Shown: positions 17,821-27,744, counted from the stretch's first letter. The stretch is DNA of 64,000 nt from Streptomyces violascens (GCF_014649955.1 NZ_BMUA01000001.1:620001-684000); one strand, 5' to 3'. A program made the numbers and translations. Notes: generated from the letters alone by a model not told the origin.

Positions 17821-20676
17821 TTATGCCTCCATGCCCTTGATCATCGAGGCGAGCACCGCATGCAGATCCTCGCCTGCCGCCGGGCGCAGAGCCGTCGCGA
17901 GGCGGTCCGCGCGGTAGTGCCAGCGGTGGTCGAGGTCGCGGTGCACCTCGTCGTCGAACGTGACGGCGCTGTCACTGCCGAGCAGTGTCACCAGCTCGGC
18001 GGTCAGGTCGGACCAGGACACGTGCCCGCTCACGGCGTTGGCCACACCGTGGACCGGCGCGTCGAGGCAGGCGGTCACGGCGCGGGCCAGGGCGGCCGCG
18101 TGCACCCAGGCGGCCCCGTACCAGTCGTGCCCGCCGGAACCGGCGGCCGGCAGGCTGATGGGCCGGCCGGCCAGGGCCGCCTGGTACAGCAACCCCGTGG
18201 CGCCCCAGCGCAGTTGGTCGCGGAGCCGGTCGTGGGGCCCCCACACGATGGGCGAGCGCACCGCGCTCGCGCCGCCGCGCCCCTGCGTGCCGGCCGCCTT
18301 CAACAGGAGCCGCTCGCAATCGAGCTTGGCCTGTCCGTACGCACTCAGCGGCGCGTGCGACGACGACTCCTCGGCGACCTGTCCGCTCACGGGCTGCCCA
18401 TAGGCGTCCACGCTGCTCACGAAGACGAACGGGCCTCCGCGCCAGGCGTCGACCATGGCCTCCATCGCGGCCACGTCCACCTCGGGGCGGGTGAAGGTGC
18501 ACGCGGCGTGAATCACCGCGTCGGCACTTGCGACGGCGGCACGCAGGCTGTCCAGGTCGCCGAGGTCGCCCTCGATCACCTCGATGCCGTCGCCCCCGAC
18601 CAGGTGTGCCGACTCGGGGCGGGCGAGCGCGAGCACCGGCCGTCCCTGTGCGGCCAGTTCGCGCAGGACGAAGGCGCCGACGCCCCCTGTGCCGCCGGTC
18701 ACCAGGACCGTACCCTCGCGTGCCCGGCGCGGGCGCGCGGTCGTGGCGGCGCAAGCGGTGGCCGTCGCCCGCTCCGCCTCGCGGGCGTCGAGCAGTGCCG
18801 CGATGGCTCGTGGCGTTCGGGTCTGCATGATGTCGAGGCCGATGAGCGGCAGCGTGAGGGCGGACCGCAGACGTTCGGCGAGCTGGACGGCGGCGAGCGA
18901 GTGCCCGCCGAGCGCGAAGAAGTCGTCGTCCGGGCCGGGGCGTTGGCCGAGGAGGCCCGCGAACGCCTCCGTCACCGCTTCGAGGTGGGGGCTCTTCGGC
19001 AGCGCGGGACGCGGGCCGGTGGGCAGCCTCCCCGCGTCCACCGTGCCGTCGGCCGTACGGGGCATCTCGTCGAGCAGCGTCACGGCGGCCGGGACCAGTT
19101 CGCGCCCGAGCACGCCGCGCAGGTGGGCGCGGAGCTGTGCGGGCGAGGGCCCTCCGGTGCGGCGCAGTACCGCGTAGGCGAGCAGCGGGCCGCCCGCCGG
19201 GTCCGGTACGTGTGCGTCGGCGATCTCGGGGTGGGCCCGCAGCCGGGCTTCGGCGGGGTGTCCCGCGGCGGTCCGCGGCTGTGCGAGCCGGCCGGGCAGC
19301 CGGGAGAGCGCGAGGTGGGGGTTGCCCGCGACGGCGGTCAGCAGTTCGGCGAAGGATGCGGCCAGGGCCAGGCCGGTCTCCTCGTCGAGGGCGGCCCGGC
19401 CGTACTGGACCAGGCTCGCGGGAGTGTCCTCGTCCAGCAGGCCGAAGGTGAGGTCGAACTTGGCCTCGCCCACGCCCACTTCGACGGCACGCGCCTCAAG
19501 TCCCGGCAGTTTTAGAGCAGTTGGCTCCCCCACGACGTCCGAGGTGACGCGCACCAGGGCGGTGCCGTCGTCGCCCCGGGCGGCGGCGCCGAGCCGCTCC
19601 AGGATCAGGTCGAACGGCACCTCGCGGTGCTGCTGCGCTTCGAGCAGCGCGTCGCGTACGCGCTCGACGAGGGTGGCGAAGGTGGGGTCGCCGGACAGGT
19701 CGACGCGTACCGGAAGGGTGTTGACGCACAGGCCCACCAGGCCGCGCATCGCCTGGCCCTCGCGGTGGGTGGCGGCGCAGCCGATGACGAGGTCGAGCTC
19801 GCCGGTGAGGCGGTGCAGCGCGGCGAACGCGGCGGCCAGGCCCACCGTGAACACCGTGGCCCGGCGCTCGCGGCCCAGCTCGCGCAGCGCGGGCAGCACC
19901 TGTTCGCCGAGTTCGGTGGTGCGGGTGGCGGCGGGGTGTTCGGCCGCGTCGGCGGGCGGGGTGGCGGGCCGGGGCAGCCGGGGCGGGGTGGCTCCGGCGA
20001 GGCGGCGGGTCCAGTGGGCGAGTCCGTCGTCGAGGCGGGCCGCGTCGGTGTGCTCGCGGCGTGCGAAGTCCGCGTACTGCGGGGGTTCGGGCAGCTCGCA
20101 GGGGCGCCCGTTCACGGCGGCCTCGTACAGTGCGGCGAGTTCGTCGGCGACGGTCTCCAACGAGGCGCCGTCGATGGCGATGTGATGAAACGTCAGGAGG
20201 ATGGTGTGGTCCTCGGGGCCGTGGCGCAGGACGAGGGCGCGCGGGATCGTGTCCGCTGCCAGGTCGAAGGGGCGGCGGGCCTCTTCGGTCAGGAGGTGGT
20301 TGCCGTCGCCGGGCGACTCGACCACCTGCACGGTGACCGCCTCGGGGGCGGGCAGCGTCTCCTGGTACGGCTCTTCGCCGTCGCGGCCGTAGCGGGTGCG
20401 CAGGATTTCGTGGCGGCGTACCAGCTCGGTGAGGGCGGAGCCGAGGGCGGCCACGTCGAGCGGGCCATGCAGCCGGGTCGCGAACGGCACGCTGTACTGG
20501 GCGCCGTTCTGCCCGAGCCGTTCCATCAGCCACATGCGGCGCTGGGCGTGGGTGAGCGGGGCGGGGCCGGCGGCGCGGGCGGCTGCGGGCGCCGGGGTCG
20601 TGGAGCGGCCGGTGGCGCGGGCGCGGGCCCTGCGCAGCAGCTCTTCCTGCAGGGCGGCGGAGGTGTCAGTGGCCAT
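17821..20676 (-). CDS. NRPS protein: C-(adenylation C-terminal remnant)-PCP-SDR
   Basis: This 951-residue protein is the last NRPS of the operon. A condensation domain (about residues 30-460) carries HHIAIDG. There follows only a short stretch resembling the adenylation C-terminal subdomain (HPEIADAHV, LVPAAVTLLDEMPRTADGTVDAGRL), where the catalytic A10 Lys of the usual NGKVDR is replaced by Thr; the whole ATP- and amino-acid-binding core is missing. A carrier domain with DDFFALGGHSLAAVQ and an extended SDR domain (TGGTGGVG, YGQAK as YxxxK) complete it. The SDR may release the product reductively or modify it; about 300 residues is short for a standard thioester reductase. The ATG at 20676 overlaps the upstream gene by 11 bp and has AAGGA before it. 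Confidence 0.9.
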   Translation of the reverse strand: MATDTSAALQEELLRRARARATGRSTTPAPAAARAAGPAPLTHAQRRMWLMERLGQNGAQYSVPFATRLHGPLDVAALGSALTELVRRHEILRTRYGRDGEEPYQETLPAPEAVTVQVVESPGDGNHLLTEEARRPFDLAADTIPRALVLRHGPEDHTILLTFHHIAIDGASLETVADELAALYEAAVNGRPCELPEPPQYADFARREHTDAARLDDGLAHWTRRLAGATPPRLPRPATPPADAAEHPAATRTTELGEQVLPALRELGRERRATVFTVGLAAAFAALHRLTGELDLVIGCAATHREGQAMRGLVGLCVNTLPVRVDLSGDPTFATLVERVRDALLEAQQHREVPFDLILERLGAAARGDDGTALVRVTSDVVGEPTALKLPGLEARAVEVGVGEAKFDLTFGLLDEDTPASLVQYGRAALDEETGLALAASFAELLTAVAGNPHLALSRLPGRLAQPRTAAGHPAEARLRAHPEIADAHVPDPAGGPLLAYAVLRRTGGPSPAQLRAHLRGVLGRELVPAAVTLLDEMPRTADGTVDAGRLPTGPRPALPKSPHLEAVTEAFAGLLGQRPGPDDDFFALGGHSLAAVQLAERLRSALTLPLIGLDIMQTRTPRAIAALLDAREAERATATACAATTARPRRAREGTVLVTGGTGGVGAFVLRELAAQGRPVLALARPESAHLVGGDGIEVIEGDLGDLDSLRAAVASADAVIHAACTFTRPEVDVAAMEAMVDAWRGGPFVFVSSVDAYGQPVSGQVAEESSSHAPLSAYGQAKLDCERLLLKAAGTQGRGGASAVRSPIVWGPHDRLRDQLRWGATGLLYQAALAGRPISLPAAGSGGHDWYGAAWVHAAALARAVTACLDAPVHGVANAVSGHVSWSDLTAELVTLLGSDSAVTFDDEVHRDLDHRWHYRADRLATALRPAAGEDLHAVLASMIKGMEA

Positions 20677-22504
20677 CGGTGTCCTTGGGCGCGTCGGGGT
20701 GCAGATCGGTGTGGGCGGCGAGCAGGGCGCGCTCGACCAGGGCGGCGTGTCCGGCGACCGTGGGTGCGGTGAAGAAGTCGGGCAGCGACAGTTCGACACC
20801 GAGGTCTTCGCGCAGCTCCTCGGCTACGACGAGGGCGAGCAGGGAGTGGCCGCCCAGGTCGAGGAAGTCGGCGTCGGGACGGGTGACTTCGCAGCCCAGC
20901 GAGCGGCTCCACACCTCGGCGACGGCCTGCTGGAGCGGGGTCAGCGGCTCGGCTGCGCCGATGGTCTCGGCGGCCGTGGCGAGGTCCGCGAGCGCCCGGC
21001 GGTCCACCTTGCCGGAGGTGGTGAGCGGCAGCCGGTCGACGACGGTCAGCTCGGCCGGGACCAGGTGCGCGGGCAGCAACGCGGTGAGCCGGCCCAGGAG
21101 GGCGTCGGGGCGGGGTACCGGGCCCGGCGCGGCCACCACGAAGGCGGCCAGGCGCGCGTCGTCGGGGGTGGGGCGGCGTACGGTGACGGCTGCGTCGTCC
21201 ACGTCCGGCTGCTCGCGCAGGGCGTGCTCGATCTCGCCCGGCTCGATGCGGAAGCCGCGCACCTTGACCTGGTCGTCGGTGCGGCCGTGGAAGTCGAGGA
21301 CGCCGTCGGGGCGGGCCGAGACGAGGTCGCCCGTGCGGTAGAGGCGGCCGAGGGTGGGGTGGTCGACGAAGCGCTCGGCGGTCAGCTCGGGCTGCCGGGT
21401 GTATCCGTGGGCCAGGCGGCTGCCGCCGATCCACAGTTCACCCTGGGCGCCGTCGGTGACGGGCAGGAACGCCTCGTCGAGGATGTGGGCGGTGGCACCC
21501 GCCATGGGGCGGCCGATCGGCACCGGGCCGTCGCAGTCGGCGTCGGTGACGCGGTGGGTGGTGGCGAAGGTGGTGGCTTCGGTGGGGCCGTAGCCGTTGA
21601 CGAGCTCGACCCAGGGGAAGGCACGCAGGACTGCGCGGGCGTGCTGGGCGGCCATCGCCTCGCCGCCCACGACGACCGTGCGCAGCAAGGAGAAGACGCG
21701 GGAGCGGCGTGCGGCGAGCTGGTGGAAGAGGGCCGTGGTGAAGAACGCGACGGTGACGCCGTGCCGCTCCACCTCCTTGGCCAGGTCCTCGAACGAGGGC
21801 CGCTCGGTGGTGCAGACCACGACGGCCGCGCCGTTGGCGAGCGCCGACCACACCTCGAAGGTGGAGCCGTCGAACGTCGCCGGGGAGTGGAGGAGCACCC
21901 GGTCGCGTGCGGTGACGGTGACGTAGTCCGGGTCGGTGACGAGTTCGGCGATGGCGCCGTGGTGGATCGCCACGCCCTTGGGACGGCCGGTGGAGCCGGA
22001 GGTGAACATGACGAACGCGGTGTCGTCGGGGCCCGGTCCGTCGCCGGGCATCTCCGCGTCGGCCAGCTGCTCGTCGCCGGGCAGCGCCAGGGTGGCGCCC
22101 GGTGTGCCGGCCGCTTCGAGCAGCTTGCTGTCGCCGACGGTGAGCGTGGCGCCCGAGTCTTCGAGCATGGCCGCGGTACGGGGCCCGGGGTGCGCCGGGT
22201 CGAGGGGTACGCAGGCCGCGCCCGTCCACCACAGGGCGAGCTGGGCGACGACGGTCCTGGCCGAGCGCGGCATGAGGAGCGCCACGAAGTCGCCGGGGCG
22301 TACGCCCTGCTCGTGAAGGTGGGCCGCCAACCGGCGGGCCGCGCCCGCCAGTTGGGCGTAGGTGAGGGTGGTGTCGCCGTCCGCCACCGCGAGGGCGTGC
22401 GGGGTGTGTTCGGCGTGCCGCGCCACCAGGGCGGGCAGGCCGGTCCGGGCCACGGTCACGGCCGTTTCCTTCCGGTCGTCGAGGAGGGGCTTGCGGTTCG
22501 TCAC
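20666..22504 (-). CDS. NRPS protein: A-PCP (Val/Ile-like pocket)
   Basis: The 612-residue protein has an adenylation domain (A3 FTSGSTGRPKG, A5 NGYGPTEATT, A7 YRTGDL, A8 GRTDDQVKVRGFRIEP, A10 SGKVDR) and a carrier domain with DFLDLGGHSLLAL. It has no condensation domain. By-eye alignment of the binding-pocket positions gives D-G-F-F-V-G-G-T-F, which resembles valine/isoleucine pockets, so a branched aliphatic residue is the best guess. The start is either GTG 22504, one base after the preceding stop with GAGGT upstream, or GTG 22459 with GGAAGGAA upstream; I use the first because of the coupling. It overlaps the next gene by 11 bp. Confidence 0.9.
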   Translation of the reverse strand: MTNRKPLLDDRKETAVTVARTGLPALVARHAEHTPHALAVADGDTTLTYAQLAGAARRLAAHLHEQGVRPGDFVALLMPRSARTVVAQLALWWTGAACVPLDPAHPGPRTAAMLEDSGATLTVGDSKLLEAAGTPGATLALPGDEQLADAEMPGDGPGPDDTAFVMFTSGSTGRPKGVAIHHGAIAELVTDPDYVTVTARDRVLLHSPATFDGSTFEVWSALANGAAVVVCTTERPSFEDLAKEVERHGVTVAFFTTALFHQLAARRSRVFSLLRTVVVGGEAMAAQHARAVLRAFPWVELVNGYGPTEATTFATTHRVTDADCDGPVPIGRPMAGATAHILDEAFLPVTDGAQGELWIGGSRLAHGYTRQPELTAERFVDHPTLGRLYRTGDLVSARPDGVLDFHGRTDDQVKVRGFRIEPGEIEHALREQPDVDDAAVTVRRPTPDDARLAAFVVAAPGPVPRPDALLGRLTALLPAHLVPAELTVVDRLPLTTSGKVDRRALADLATAAETIGAAEPLTPLQQAVAEVWSRSLGCEVTRPDADFLDLGGHSLLALVVAEELREDLGVELSLPDFFTAPTVAGHAALVERALLAAHTDLHPDAPKDTDGH

Positions 22505-22505
22505 G

Positions 22506-24389
22506 TCAGGACCTCGACCTGCGGCGCTTGTCGATGACGGCGGCGATGGCCCGCAGATCGGGCTGGCGCAGCAACTCCGGTGCGCGCAGCCGCACTTGGG
22601 TTTCCTTCTCCAGGACTTCGAGGAGGCGGGCGGCGAGCAGGGAGGTGCCTCCGGCGTCGGTGAAGTTGTCCTCCAGGGTGGTCTCGGGGCGGCCGAGCAG
22701 GTCGCGCACCGAGGCGAGGACGAGCCGTTCGTCGGCGGTCGCGTCGTCCGGCAGGGCGGCATCGGCCGGGGCGAGGGCGGGTGCCTCTTCGGCGTGCTTG
22801 AGGAGGGCAGGCCGGTCCACCTTGCCGTTGGCGTCCAGCGGGAAGGCGTCCACGATGCGCACCGTCGAGGGCACCGCCTGCTCGGGCAGCCAGGCGCGTA
22901 CGGCGGCGAGCAGTTCGTCGGCGGTGGGCGCGGCGCCGGGGGTGGGCAGGACGTACGCCACGAGCCTGGCGCGGCCTTCGGCGTCGCGGGGCGCGGTGAC
23001 GACGGCGCTGCGGACGGCCGCGTCGTGCTCGAACGCGGCCTCGACCTCGGCCGGTTCGATGCGCACTCCGCTGATCTTGACCTGGTCGTCGAGGCGGCCG
23101 AGGAAGACGAGCCGGCCGTCGTCGAGCATGCGCACCCGGTCGCCGGTGCGGTACATGCGGTCCACGCCCGGCAGCTGCGGCGGCGGGGCGGCAAAGCGGC
23201 GCGCGGTCAGCTCCGGGTCGAGGTAGCCGAGGGCCAGGCAGGTGCCGCCGATGCGCAGTTCACCGTCCGCGCCGCGGGCCAGGACGGTGCCGTCGGCGTC
23301 GGTGACGGCCACGGTGGCGCCCGCGATCGGGGTGCCGATGGGCGGGGCTGCGTCGGAGTGCGCGTCCGGGTCGTCGGCCCGCATGGCGTGGGTGGTGGTG
23401 ATGACGGTGGCCTCGGCGGGGCCGTAGGCGTTGTGGAGGGTGGCGCTCACGTCGGGGCCGGGGCGTCGGCGCATCCGGTCACCGCCGACGACGAGGTGAC
23501 GGAGCAACAGATCCTGGGGCCAGGGCCGGTCCAGGAGGGGTTCGATCATGGGGGTTGCCGACACGGCGACCGTGACCTCGGCGTCGCGCCACCAGTCGGT
23601 GAGCGCGGCCGGGTCCCAGCGGACGTCGTCGGGCGCGGGTATGAGCGCGGCGCCGGAGGTGAGGCCGGCCCACAGTTCGAGGAGGTGCGGGTCGAAGGCG
23701 ACGCCGATCAGCAGCGACTGGCGGTCGCCGGGGGCGAGCCCGGTCTCCGCTCGATACCAGTGAAGGAGCGCGGCAAGGGCGGGTTCGGCGACGGCGACGG
23801 CCTTGGGGCGGCCGGTGGAGCCGGAGGTGAGCACGGCGTACAGGGCCTCGGGCGGGGCCGTGCGGGCACCGGGTGCGACCGGGCCGAACGCGGCCACGAC
23901 GCAGGAGGCGGCGTTGACGCCCTCGCCCGACAACGCCAACTCGATGTGCTCGACGGGTCCCTGACGTTTCGGCAGAACTTCGGGATCGCCGATGAGGCAG
24001 ACGACGCCGATGTCCTCGGTGACCGCGGCGATGCGGCGCTCGCCCGGGCGCGGGCCGAGCGGCAGGTAGACCGCGCCGATCCGGGCAAGCGCGACCGCGG
24101 TGATCACCAGGGCCGCGGAACGGTCCAGGCAGACCCCGACGAGGTCGCCGGGCCGCACACGGTCGGCCAGGGTCTTCGCGACCGCCTCGGCCGCCTCGTC
24201 GAGCTGCGCGTAGGTCCAGCGACACTCCCCGTCGATCACCGCGGGGGCCTCTGGGGAGCGCCGCACCCACTCCTCGTAGCGCGACAACACCCCGGACTCG
24301 CCGGCCCCGGGAAGGGGCGTGCCGTGCAGCACGCTCAGGGTGGCGTTCGTACGGTCTGCGTCCTGACGGTGCATCAACTGCTCTGTCAT
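22506..24389 (-). CDS. NRPS protein: A-PCP (unassigned substrate)
   Basis: The 627-residue protein has an adenylation domain (A3 LTSGSTGRPKA, A5 NAYGPAEATV, A7 YRTGDR, A8 GRLDDQVKISGVRIEP, A10 NGKVDR) and a carrier domain with FTDAGGTSLLAAR, in which the usual GGHS is GGTS; the phosphopantetheine serine is kept. No condensation domain is present. Pocket positions by eye read D-P-L-V-V-G-A-V-I, which I cannot assign. The ATG at 24389 shares one base with the upstream stop and has AAGGAG before it, so translation is coupled to the C-A-PCP gene. Confidence 0.9.
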   Translation of the reverse strand: MTEQLMHRQDADRTNATLSVLHGTPLPGAGESGVLSRYEEWVRRSPEAPAVIDGECRWTYAQLDEAAEAVAKTLADRVRPGDLVGVCLDRSAALVITAVALARIGAVYLPLGPRPGERRIAAVTEDIGVVCLIGDPEVLPKRQGPVEHIELALSGEGVNAASCVVAAFGPVAPGARTAPPEALYAVLTSGSTGRPKAVAVAEPALAALLHWYRAETGLAPGDRQSLLIGVAFDPHLLELWAGLTSGAALIPAPDDVRWDPAALTDWWRDAEVTVAVSATPMIEPLLDRPWPQDLLLRHLVVGGDRMRRRPGPDVSATLHNAYGPAEATVITTTHAMRADDPDAHSDAAPPIGTPIAGATVAVTDADGTVLARGADGELRIGGTCLALGYLDPELTARRFAAPPPQLPGVDRMYRTGDRVRMLDDGRLVFLGRLDDQVKISGVRIEPAEVEAAFEHDAAVRSAVVTAPRDAEGRARLVAYVLPTPGAAPTADELLAAVRAWLPEQAVPSTVRIVDAFPLDANGKVDRPALLKHAEEAPALAPADAALPDDATADERLVLASVRDLLGRPETTLEDNFTDAGGTSLLAARLLEVLEKETQVRLRAPELLRQPDLRAIAAVIDKRRRSRS

Positions 24390-27300
24390 CACGACTCCTT
24401 CGGCGTGGCGAGGGCGGGGGTGGCGGTCTCGGCGAGGGCTCGGGCCTGGTCGGCGAGGACCGGGTGCTGGAAGAGCAGGCGCAGCGAGGGACGCTCGCCC
24501 AGACGCGGTTCCAGCCAGGCCGCCAGCTGCGCGGCGAGCAGCGAGTGGCCGCCGATGCGGAAGAAGTGCGAGCTCTCCTCGAAGCGGTCGTGCCCGAGCA
24601 CCTCGCGCCAGCCCTCCGCGAGCAGCGCGACGGCCGGGTCGTCGGACAGCGCCGGGTCCGTCGCCGGGGCGGCTTCCTCGACCGGGGCGGCCGGGGCCGG
24701 CTCGGCGGCCATGCGGGCCAGGGCCACCCGGTTGGGCTTGCCTCCGGCGAGCGTCGGCATCGTGTCGAGGAGCACCCAGCGGCCGGGCACGAGCGCGCCG
24801 GGGAGGCGGGTGCTGAGCTCGGCGTGCAGGGCCTGCTCGTCCCACTCCTCGACCTCGTCGGCCCGTTCGCGGAACGCGACCAGGCGGGGGCCGCCACTGG
24901 ATTGGGTGTCGAGGACGACGGCGCAGGACCGGCCGCCGAGCGCGGCGGAGGCGGCGGCCTCGACCTCTTCGAGTTCGATGCGGTAGCCGCGCAGTTTGAT
25001 CTGGTTGTCGCGGCGGCCCAGGAAGCGGAGGAGGCCGTCCTGCCCGCGGTAGCCGAGGTCGCCGGTGAGGTAGACGCGTTCGCCGCCGAGTGCCTCGACG
25101 GTGACGAAGCGGGCGGCGGTGGCCTGTGGGTTGCCTACGTAGCCCTCGGCCAGCCCGGCGCCGGCGATGGCGAGTTCGCCGACCGCGCCGGTGGGCAGCG
25201 GGCGCAGGCCCTCGTCCAGGACGTGGATCCGCTCGCCGGGCAGCTCGGTGCCGAGCGGGATCTCGGCGCCTTCGACCAGGCCGTCCCGGGTGATCTCGTG
25301 CACGGTGGAGCTGATCGCGGCCTCGGTCACGCCGTACGCGTTGAGCACGGAGAAGTCGGTGCCGCTGCCCTTCTTCGCATCGTCGAAGAAGGTGCGCATC
25401 ACTTCGGCCGGGATGCGTTCGCCGCCGAGGACGAGCAGGCGCGGCGTCCACCGGCCCTCCTGGATCACCGGCAGCAGGTCGTCGCGGGTGGCGAGGAAGT
25501 AGCTGGTGGGCAGGTTGGCCACGGTGACCCGGGCGGCGCAGAGCAGCTCCGCAAGCTCGGTGCCGGTCGGCACGTCCTGCTCCGGTACGACGAGGCAGGC
25601 GCCCGCGTACAGCGAGGGCAGCACCTCTTCGAGGGCGACGTCGAAGGACGGCTGGGCGAACAGGAGCACCCGGTCGCCGGCCGCGAGCCCGAACCGCTCG
25701 GCGGCGCCGGTGAGGTGGTTGACCAGCGCGTCCCGCCCGACGGCGACGGCCTTGGGGATGCCGGTGGAGCCGGAGGTGTGGATGATGTACGCCGCGTTCG
25801 GCACGGCCTCCGCCGCGCGGGCGGGCGGCAGGGTCGCGGCGTCGACTTCGGCGCTGGGCAGGCCGTCGGGGATGCGGACCGGGCTGTTCTTGGCGGTGAG
25901 GACGAGTGCCGGGCCGAGGCGTTCGAGCAGCAGCTCGAGGCGGGCGGCGGGGTCGGACGGCGACAGCGGGCAGTACACCGCGCCGGTGCGCAGACAGGCG
26001 AGCAGCGTCACGACGGAGTCGGCGCCGCGGGGCAGCACCGCGGCGACGGGCCGGCCCGCCGTCACTCCGGCGGCCAGCATCCGTTCGGCGAGGGCGGTGA
26101 CCCGCGCGTCGAGGTCCCCGTACGTGAGGCGGCGGGCGCCGATGAGGAGGGCGGGCAGCGACGGGTCCTGGGCGGCGGCCGGGTCGAGCGGGTCGCCTGC
26201 CGGCGCCACGACAGCAACAGGTGCCGATTCGGGCGGAGTTGACGGCAGCGCAAGGTCGGCGAGGGTGGTGGCGGGCGCGTCGAGGTAGGCGCGCAGCAGG
26301 TCGAGGAAGCGCTCGGCGAGCAGCTTCGCCACGTCCTCGCCGAACAGGTCGGCGTCGTAGTCCCAGACGAGGGTCATGCCGGCCGCGCCGTGCCGGAGGC
26401 TGACGCCGCGCCGGTCGTCGGGGAGCAGCACCACATCGAGGTCGAAGCGGGTGGTGCCGGTGTTGAACCCCTCGAACAGGGTGATGTCGAGGCCGGGCAC
26501 GTCGATTTCGGGCAGCGCCGCGTCGTGGGCGCTGAACATGACGCTGAACAGCGGGTTGTCGGCGCCCGAGGTGTGCAGGCCGAGCGCGCGGGTGAGTTCC
26601 TGGACCGGCACCTCCTGGTGCGGGAGCGCGCGGATGAGGGTGTCGGTCACCTCGTCCATGGCGTCTTCGGCCGGTGCGCCCGAGTCCAGGTTCAGCCGCA
26701 GCGGGATGGTGTTGACGAACATGCCGACGGCGTCCTCGAAGCCGCGCGGACGGTTGCCCACAGCGGTTCCCACCACCATCTGGCTGCGACCGCTGTGGCG
26801 CCGCAACAGTTCGGCGAACAGGCCGAGCAGGGTGGCGAACGGGGTCAGTCCACGCTCGCGGGTGTGGGCGCGCAGCCGCTCGGCGAGGTCCGCGCCGATC
26901 GACTGGCGCAGCTGGCCGCCGTGGTGGCGGCGCCGCGCGCCGGGCTTGGTGAGGCCGGGCAGCGGCATGTCGTACGAGGCGTCGCGCAGCGTCTCGGACC
27001 AGTACTCCAGGCTCGCGCCCAGCTCCTTGGCCCGTATGTCACCGGCGCGGGCGCGCACGTGGTCGGCGTACGAGCTGGGGGTGCCCAACTCGACGCTCTC
27101 GCCGAGGACTTGGGCCCGGTAGACGGTGAAGACGTCGCCCAGCAGGATCGCGAACGAGTGCCCGTCGTGGATCAGGTGGTGTTCCACGTGGATGAGCCGG
27201 TGCCGGTTCTCGGCGAGCTTGACCAGGGTCCAGCGAATCAGGGGCGCCTCGGTGGTGTCGAGGGGGGTCTCCGCCTCGATGCGAAGGAGCTTGTCGAAGG

Positions 27301-27577
27301 CGGCCTCGGGGTCGGCCTCCCAGGTGACGTCCACGGTGCGCAGCCGCGGCAGGCAGACGTCGGCCACCTGCTGGCCGGGCATCGCGCCGGCCACGGGGAC
27401 GAGTTCGAGCCGCAGCCCGGGGTGGCGGGCGAGCGTGGCGGCGAGGCCGCTGCGCAGGGCTTCGACGTCGAGGGTGCCCCACAGGTCGAGGGAGGCGGTG
27501 AAGTTGTAGGCGCGGCTGCCCGGCTGCACTTCTTCGTGCAGCCAGACGATCTCCTGCGAGGAGGAGAGGGGGAGCAT
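24389..27577 (-). CDS. NRPS protein: C-A-PCP module
   Basis: The 1062-residue protein is the only canonical module of the operon. The condensation domain (about residues 1-440) has HHLIHDG at 133-139 and late DNPLFSVMF. The adenylation domain has A3 IHTSGSTGIPKA, A4 FDVALEEVLPSL, A5 NAYGVTEAAIS, A7 YLTGDLG, A8 GRRDNQIKLRGYRIEL and A10 GGKPNR, and the carrier domain has FFRIGGHSLLAAQ. By-eye pocket residues D-V-E-N-V-G-A-I-S share D, E, N and G with ornithine/hydroxyornithine pockets, so a basic ornithine-like residue is possible. The N-terminal condensation domain suggests it accepts an acyl or aminoacyl starter. ATG is preceded by AAGGGA. Confidence 0.92.
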   Translation of the reverse strand: MLPLSSSQEIVWLHEEVQPGSRAYNFTASLDLWGTLDVEALRSGLAATLARHPGLRLELVPVAGAMPGQQVADVCLPRLRTVDVTWEADPEAAFDKLLRIEAETPLDTTEAPLIRWTLVKLAENRHRLIHVEHHLIHDGHSFAILLGDVFTVYRAQVLGESVELGTPSSYADHVRARAGDIRAKELGASLEYWSETLRDASYDMPLPGLTKPGARRRHHGGQLRQSIGADLAERLRAHTRERGLTPFATLLGLFAELLRRHSGRSQMVVGTAVGNRPRGFEDAVGMFVNTIPLRLNLDSGAPAEDAMDEVTDTLIRALPHQEVPVQELTRALGLHTSGADNPLFSVMFSAHDAALPEIDVPGLDITLFEGFNTGTTRFDLDVVLLPDDRRGVSLRHGAAGMTLVWDYDADLFGEDVAKLLAERFLDLLRAYLDAPATTLADLALPSTPPESAPVAVVAPAGDPLDPAAAQDPSLPALLIGARRLTYGDLDARVTALAERMLAAGVTAGRPVAAVLPRGADSVVTLLACLRTGAVYCPLSPSDPAARLELLLERLGPALVLTAKNSPVRIPDGLPSAEVDAATLPPARAAEAVPNAAYIIHTSGSTGIPKAVAVGRDALVNHLTGAAERFGLAAGDRVLLFAQPSFDVALEEVLPSLYAGACLVVPEQDVPTGTELAELLCAARVTVANLPTSYFLATRDDLLPVIQEGRWTPRLLVLGGERIPAEVMRTFFDDAKKGSGTDFSVLNAYGVTEAAISSTVHEITRDGLVEGAEIPLGTELPGERIHVLDEGLRPLPTGAVGELAIAGAGLAEGYVGNPQATAARFVTVEALGGERVYLTGDLGYRGQDGLLRFLGRRDNQIKLRGYRIELEEVEAAASAALGGRSCAVVLDTQSSGGPRLVAFRERADEVEEWDEQALHAELSTRLPGALVPGRWVLLDTMPTLAGGKPNRVALARMAAEPAPAAPVEEAAPATDPALSDDPAVALLAEGWREVLGHDRFEESSHFFRIGGHSLLAAQLAAWLEPRLGERPSLRLLFQHPVLADQARALAETATPALATPKES

Positions 27578-27744
27578 GGGCGATCCCTTGGGTTGTCGGG
27601 TCGGGTGGCGCGGGGCGCGTTCGTGCGCCCCGCACGGCGGCGCGCCGGCCGGTCCGCGGATCGCGCGGCACGGCCGGATGCTGGGAGTTCAGGGGGTACG
27701 CGTTCCTGCGGCGGTGTCCGCGCGGGACACGGGTGGGGCCGGGC

